Assembly: GCA_035048495.1 (NCBI GenBank)
Contig: CM068543.1
Location: forward strand, 36,395,096 to 36,459,095
DNA from: Euptelea pleiosperma
Taxonomy: Eukaryota; Streptophyta; Magnoliopsida; Ranunculales; Eupteleaceae
Length of the DNA stretch: 64,000 nucleotides
Reading direction: 5' to 3'
The translations under genes and the position numbers were made by a program. Below the pieces are notes generated by a model, which saw only the letters and a program-made list of their open reading frames with translations, did not search any database and was not told where the DNA came from. Each line of letters opens with the position of its first letter. Position 1 is the stretch's first letter. Positions 57,906-64,000 of this stretch are shown here, one piece after another.

Positions 57906-60900
57906 TGAAATTCGAGTTTTTCTGCGTCGTTGGTTACGGAAACCCTAAAGTTCAACAATATTTGTAATTATCCGAATCTTGTTCACTCAAATCCTGCAAA
58001 AATCACAGGGTTGTACAGTGGCTCGTGTCGGGTATCGTCCGCACTCGGGGTTAGGGCGAAATAAAGAACAATTAATAGAAATCTGCTTAGAACAATGGGG
58101 AGGTGAGAATGGTGATTTGATAGATTTTAAAACATATTTTTGGAGATCAAGGTTCTATGACGAATTTAAGCAAAATCTAAAAAATCGAATAACAAAACCT
58201 TGAAATAAATTTAACAAGCTTTATTAATCACAATTTAAGAATAATTTGCATTAAACACTTTAAATAACTAAAATCAAATTTATTCTAGAAAGCAACAACT
58301 TAGAGAGAGAAAATTAACAAAACCTAGAGAGAGAAAGGGGTTTTTAGAGAGAGAAGGTAAGAAATAAGAGAGAGAAAATTATGGAAAGGTGATTCTAGAG
58401 AGAGAAAAGGTGAGAAAGATGGAAATCATAGAGAGATAAAGAGAATAAAGTAGAGAGAAAATGTAGATAGAATCTAGAGAGATAAAGCAATAGAGAGAGA
58501 AAGAGAGAAAAGGTTGGGATTACCTTGGAAGATTACCAGACAATTAGTGAGATGGAAGGTGTTGCCCCAGGGTGGAGAGGGAGGCACGAACCAGGGAATG
58601 TTGCAAGTGAGAAGCTGAACCTGATGGAGGAGTATGTTGCTGATGTTGGCAACAACATGTGAGGGTAAACCTGGCGGGTTAAGCCAGCAAGGGGTGTTGC
58701 TTGCTATTCTTGTTGCTACACTTGTAGACCACTGTTAGGATTCGTGGAAGTGCAGCGCCTATGTGGGTTTCGTTCTTCACTCTTAGGACACCAGCAAGTG
58801 GACGTGAACGGCAACTAGAGTTGCAGGATCGTGGATCGCTTGGTGTTGTGGTAAGGTGAAGATGAAAAGGACGCTGGGTGTCGATCTCTGCCTGAATTTC
58901 AGACCAGATTTGATGGAGGAACACCTACCAAGAACAGCAACTGGTGGAGGAGTTTCCGGCGTTGTGCTTACACACCTGCAAGGAGTGGAAAAACGGTCCT
59001 GCAACAGTGAGTTGCAGGTCGTTTTTAATGGAGGATGGGGTGGAAAATGGTTGTGGGTCCACTAATGTGGGGTACGAGATGGAGGAGAACTAGCTTGCTG
59101 TTCTGATGGATAATCACAGAGGATGCTGCTGCTGGTGGTAAGCTCAAAAGGATGAAATGAAAGGAAGATGGAGGCATTTGCAGCCCTGCAAAGCCGCTGT
59201 AGGTGATGAAAAATGGATGCTGGCGGGTTGCAGAGTTGCCGTGATCTTCAGATGAACCCAGGAGAAGAAGAGAATGGTGTTGCAGGTGTGCAAAATAGGG
59301 GGTTAAGAAGATGGTGGCAAGCGGTGATGGTGGTGGCCGAAAGTTGCAGGTGGCAACTCCGGCGAGCAGAAAATTGAAGGAGAAAGAGAAGAAAGAGAAG
59401 AATAGAAGAAGAAGAATAAGAAGAAGAAGAAGGAGAAGAAGAAAAAAGAAGAAGAATAAGATTAAGAAGAAGAAGAAGGAGGTGATGAACTTACCGGTTT
59501 TAATGGTGGTTATACCGGAGTTACAGGTCCGTCTGAGGAGAGAAGGGATACCGAACTGGGTGCTTAGTAGGTTTGTTGCCTTGGTTTCAGACCTGCAAAT
59601 GGAGGAAGAAGATGTTGCAGATCTGAACGGTGGCTTGGTGAAGTTGTGTTGCAAACCAGTGGGAAGGTGAAGAAGAAATTTCTGATGTGCAGTCCGTGTA
59701 GGAGCCTATGTTGCCCTGAGGCTGCGAAGGAAGGGAGAGGCGCTGCTGCTTGTGGATTTGTAGATCTGGGCAGATGTGCAGACAGTGGAATGATGTGCAC
59801 AACGGCTTGAGGCAGTGGTGCAGCAGGCTATTGCAAGTGGGAAACCGAAGGTGAGTTGCAAAGCAGTCCGTCTTTGGAACAATTCCGGCGAGCTTCTCGC
59901 CGGAATTAATAGTGGATCAACACTACTCACGGAGTGCGAAGAGGAGAGCAACCCTTGGTTGCTAGTGTTGTTGCCGGAATGAGATTGAGAAAGAGAGAGG
60001 GTGAAGGGAAAAAGAGGTTAAGAATTTTAGAGGGGGGAGAGAACCAAAGAAAGACCCAAGGTTTCTCTCTCTTTTATAGGGAGTAGTTTGTTGTGGGAGA
60101 GAGAAACCGTGGGAATGAAGTTGGGGATTGATGAGAAGTGGTCAAAGTTGACCACTTCTCCCATTGGCTTGAATGTGGGCTTGTGAGAGCCCATGGGTTT
60201 ATGTTGGCCACTTGCTTTGATTGGGTCATTACAAGGATAATTGGCCCGTGGGCCTTGTGACCATGTGTCAATGGGTATGGGCATGGGCTCAAGGATAAGC
60301 GGGCTAATGGGCCAGATAGATATGAGCCTCTTGTGAGGCCGTAGGTTAGGGTGCGTTTGGCCGACAGGGGAAAAAATGGTAAATGAGCCCAAAACACCAT
60401 GGGCTCTAGGACGGTTTACAAGGCCGTGGGCTTCCAATTTGCTTGTGGGCCACTTGGCCATGGGGGCTGTTAGATGATGGAACTATGATAATTGGATGAG
60501 ATGAGGTGGTGGTTTGACTCGGTCCACAGTTGGCGGACCGTAGGATCTGGAGAGATCCAATGGTCAGATGAATGATCTAACAGTTGAATTGAAGATCTAA
60601 CGGTAGAAGAACTATGAGAGATGGAATAAAGCTAAAGGAGAGAAGATCTAAGGTTAGATGATGGAGATCGGAGGGTTAGGATGATCGATCTAAGGATCGG
60701 ATGGTGAGATATAAGCAATTCGATCATGGAGAGGGGGATCGGATGGTAGATCTGGGGATCTAATGGTACGATGAGACGATCTACGGGTTAGATATTAGAG
60801 TCTAGAGAGATGGAGAGAGAATTAGGAGAGAGGAGAGAGAAAATAATACAAAATAATGGCAAAAGAGTTGGCGGAGGGTCATGAACCCTGATCTTTAATG

Positions 60901-61387
60901 TAATCTTCCGTCGGCTTTACCAATTACGTAAGCCGTCATTTTATGTCAGTTGGTGCAGCTTTGAATCACTTTAGCTCATCTCTTGGTCTTCAGCTTTTCC
61001 TCTCTCTTGGTTCTTTATCTGGCTCTACGATCCTCTGACTTGACCCGTACTTGGCCGGTATCTTCTTGTCATAGCTTGTTGACTCCTTAAGCTTTGATAT
61101 TAGACTTCTATGGTTGATCATGGGCCCGCAAGTCTCAAAAATCGCCCGATCAGGTTTCCTGCGAGAGAAAAGCACATAATGAGACTTAATCAAAACGGCT
61201 TTATATCTAGACTATCCGAAATGCGTATATTTCATGCAAATAGTCAATTTTTGTTTAAAGATTGCGCTCTACGCATTGGAAGAAACTCTTACGTGAAAAA
61301 GTCGACGAAAAGACAAGTTTTACGTAGGAGAATGCGACATCGCTATAAGGATAATGGCTTAAAATAAGCACTTTTGAGCGAATATCA
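57906..61387 (-). mobile_element. LTR H: long, divergent Athila LTR inside E's LTR
   Basis: 3,482 bp with recognisable ends (TGAAATTCGAG and GAATATCA), U5 hairpin in decayed form (near 58030), GA-rich tracts (58290-58510), a palindrome-like pair near 59340-59365, a GAA-rich tract (59370-59485), and weak MSA-like repeats (60545-60605). It is about 1 kb longer than the others and differs most. The flanks TTGGC (57901-57905) and CTGAC (61388-61392) match at three of five positions, differing by two transitions, so the duplication may have decayed. Its U3 start still aligns with the family. Confidence 0.8.
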
Positions 61388-63288
61388 CTGACATGGAGAA
61401 GTCGCTCCCCACAATGGAGGAGATGGTTGCACCGGTGGGGAGAACTAGCAGTTGTGAATCACTGAACCGTGATTAGTCCGGCAAAGCTTTGGTAGCCGAA
61501 CGAGAGAGGCTGATTGGAGAAAGAGTTCCCTATGGAGTGGACGACGGCCTGTTGTTTGTTAAAGGAGAAATCAATGGTGAGCAGCCACACCAGTGGAACG
61601 GGAGTTCCAGGTCCGGCGAGGATGAGCACCACTAGTCGTCCAATAGAATAGTAGATTTAGAAGAGAAGGGGTTGGAATCTGGAGAAGTTGAGGGGCGGCA
61701 ATGAGTTGGGGTAGAGAATGGAGGAAGCGTCCACTGTTACAGCAGATTGGGGGCGGCGCTGGTGAGGAGGAGAAGAGCTGCCGGAGTTGCAGAGGTTGCA
61801 ATGCCGGTGGAGAAAAAAAAAGAAGGAGAAAACGATGGTGGATATGGTGCACGCAGGCGGTGTGCAGCGGCGTTACAGGCGCTGCCGTTAGAGAAGGACG
61901 AGCAGAAGAGATGAAGAAGAAGAGAAGAAAAAGAAGAAGGAGGAGAAGAAGACCCAGATGGCCAGAGTTGCTGCCTGCAACTCCGGCGAAGATGGAAGAA
62001 GAAGAAGAAAAGAGGAATAAAGAGAAGAAGAAGAAGGAGAAAAAGAAGACGGTTCGTGGCGTGGTGAGCAGGGGTTGGGCAGCGGCTGGAGGAGGAGAAG
62101 AAGAACAAGAAGAGAAGATGGAGGAGAAAAATGGCCGAAGTTGCAAACCTGCAACTCCGGCGAAGGATGAGGGAAGAAGACGAAGAAGAAAGGAGCCAGA
62201 AGAGGAGAAGAAAGTGGGGGGGAAAGAAGGGAAAGGATAGGGAGAAGGAGAGGAGGAGATGGGAGAGGGATTAGGGTTCCAACGAACCCTTCTCTTCCCC
62301 TTAAAACTCTACTTTTCTTTGGGGAATTTCCCCATTTAGTGGACTCCCCTTTTTTTTTAAATTTAATTGAAATTATTTTGAAATTCACGGGGTCCACTAA
62401 ATGGTCGAACAGCGGGTCGATGATGATGGGCCCGGCTACTGGCCCACATGGATTGATGATGTCCATCGTCTCACAAGATAATATGACAGACAATCTGATG
62501 GTCAGACTGAAGATGACTTGATCAGAATCCAGATTGGCAGGCCGACGGATTTAGAGAGATCCGACGGTCTGATGGACGATCCAACGGTCCGATGGAAGAT
62601 CCAACAGTCCGATAGCTTAGGGAGATGGGCCAGAGCCAACGGCCAGGAGTTCTGGGGTTAGGTCAGTAGATTCGAGGACTGAGAGATGAAGAGAGAGAGA
62701 ATAAGGAGAGATGAGATCAAAAATTAGGGGGAGGAGAGAGAAAATATCAGAAAATGGAGATAAAAGTATTGGCAGAGGGTCTGGAACCCTGGTCTTCACT
62801 ATGACCAGCCTCACGCTTCTCCAGTAGAGTAGACTATCATTCCTTGCTGATTCATGTGGCTTTGAACGCTTTGGTCCGTCTCTTGGTCATTGGCTCTCCT
62901 GCTCTCTTCGTTCTTTGGGCCGACTTTTTGGTCCTCTTATTCAACCCATATTTGGCCCATATCTTCTAGTCATAGCATGTGGGCTCTTTGAGCTTTGATA
63001 ATGGGCTTTCCTGATTGATGTGGGCTCGCAAGTCTCGAGAATTGTCCTATCGGGGTTTCTTGCGACAGAAGAATCGCGTAATGAGACTTTATCAAAACGA
63101 CTTAATGTCTAGACTTCCAAAAATGTGTTTAATGCATGTAAATATACCATTTCGTCCAGAAAAGTGTGTTCTATGCAATAGAAGAGACTATTACATAGAA
63201 AAGTAGATAAATAGAGTATTTTACGTAGGAGAATGCAATAACGCTAAAAGGATAATTGCTTAAAATAAGCACTTTTGAGCGAATATCA
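61388..63288 (-). repeat. Element E 3' LTR, second segment
   Basis: Continues E's LTR to its U3 end at 63288. It contains palindromes at 61961-61987 and 62135-62160, GAA-rich tracts, the inverted repeat near 62272 with one mismatch, decayed MSA-like repeats near 62570-62610 and ACGT motifs near 63186-63230. Together the two segments give about 2.8 kb, a normal length for the family here. Confidence 0.85.
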
Positions 63289-64000
63289 CAACCCCCAACC
63301 ATCATATTGCCAATCCTTGGTAATTAGTGCGAAATAAATAAGCTTAAAAGGGTTATGCACATGCTGCACACTTTTTCATATTAGCTCAGGGAAAACACCG
63401 TTCGTCAAATCATTGAATGGATGCAAAAACAGTTACATGCTAATGAAGAGTTGGAAAGTTTTGGCAAGACTACAGACTGATAATCATGACCTAGAATAGT
63501 CAGACTCTGCGTGTGTGTGTGCTCAACATTCTCATCATCCGACAGTAAAGATTTCCAGATCACCTCTAAGTTTTTATGCCTCGACCTCAAATCTCACATG
63601 TTTAGCACTCAGAATAGAATCACACAAAAAGGGTTTTCTTCTTTTCTCTCAATTTATATGTGAGGAGATGTGTTGATATATGAAAGCAAAGATCTCACAT
63701 ATGTATTATTTAAAGGAAGGACATCTTTAATAGAAGAAGATCTCATGATTGGAATACCACTTCACTCGGGAACGTCAGATCAAACTCTATAGCTTCTCCT
63801 TCTCCAATCTCCACATTTTATGATCGTGCTATCCTAGAATCAAATAGGACTTTCCTGGGTTATAATGAAGCTTAGGTCTGGTGTAGAAAACTAAAGGGAT
63901 ACAGGATTTCAAAGATCTTGAGAGGATATCTCTATTTTCTTGTATGTTAGCACCATTATCTGGTTCTTTTTCCTTTTTTTTTTTTTTTCATATTTTTCTC
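63289..64000 (-). other. Element E polypurine tract and 3' non-coding region
   Basis: Minus-strand GGTTGGGGGTTG at 63289-63300 with the adjacent hairpin (about 63306-63324, one mismatch), then sequence matching A's 16050-16760. No coding sequence before the window edge. Confidence 0.85.

Larger units (their letters stand above)
57017..64000 (-). mobile_element. Element E: right-truncated Athila-like retrotransposon
   Basis: A minus-strand element whose 3' LTR is 57017-57905 plus 61388-63288, split by LTR H, followed by its polypurine tract and 3' non-coding region (63289-64000) closely matching 16038-16760 of A. Its pol and 5' LTR lie beyond the right edge. The left flank is AGCTT, which should be repeated after its 5' LTR. 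Confidence 0.88.

Noticed and set aside
1..64000. tRNA genes, rRNA, CRISPR arrays, bacterial operons
   Set aside because: None seen. The evenly spaced repeats (20 bp in U3, 190 bp in the inner LTR) are tandem repeats without spacers typical of CRISPR.

Overview
The window is nuclear DNA from a flowering plant, and essentially all of it is transposable-element sequence. I found no intact host gene, tRNA, rRNA or CRISPR array. The plant assignment rests on the elements themselves: Athila-type Ty3/gypsy retrotransposons primed by a tRNA-Asp-like site, a CACTA DNA transposon, and a fragment of a plant DEG9-type protease gene. Some recurrent intergenic phrases made me think of magnoliids, but the taxon cannot be fixed from this sequence.

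Left half (1-35741): a nest of Athila-like elements. Element B (+ strand, 6120-35741) is the host. Its 5' LTR carries a solo LTR (D, 6781-9381, duplication ACCAC) and abuts element C (- strand, 1-6119, running off the left edge), which probably also inserted into that LTR. Its pol is split by element A (- strand, 13706-27769, duplication AGTGT). A is complete: two nearly identical 2.3-kb LTRs, a primer-binding site, an uninterrupted 1921-residue Gag-Pol, an env-less 3' region and a polypurine tract. B and C are broken by nonsense changes, small frameshifts and deletions that remove the primer-binding-site region.

Middle (35742-53736): a short stretch of unassigned DNA, then a solo LTR of a second family (F, TGTAATACCC...GGGGCGTGACA, 37780-53012, duplication AAACG). 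A 12.7-kb CACTA element (39326-52060, duplication GTA) sits inside F. The CACTA holds another LTR of F's family in opposite orientation (41888-45523, duplication ACATG), a foldback element, microsatellites and a decayed DEG9-like exon, but no recognisable transposase.

Right end (53013-64000): an imperfect repeat array split by an Athila solo LTR (G, 53742-56018, duplication GTGCC), then the 3' LTR of another minus-strand Athila element (E, 57017-63288, running off the right edge), itself split by a long divergent LTR (H, 57906-61387).

The Athila LTRs share a recurring architecture: a palindrome and ACGT-core repeats at the U3 start, a triple 20-bp repeat matching the G2/M-type MSA element, a TATA-like box with an adjacent inverted repeat, a strong GGAGTTGCA palindrome in the presumed transcribed leader, and two short hairpins near the U5 end. 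Downstream of pol, A and B share three G-rich tracts resembling the polypurine tract, each next to a perfect small hairpin. These conserved non-coding structures are the most novel material here.
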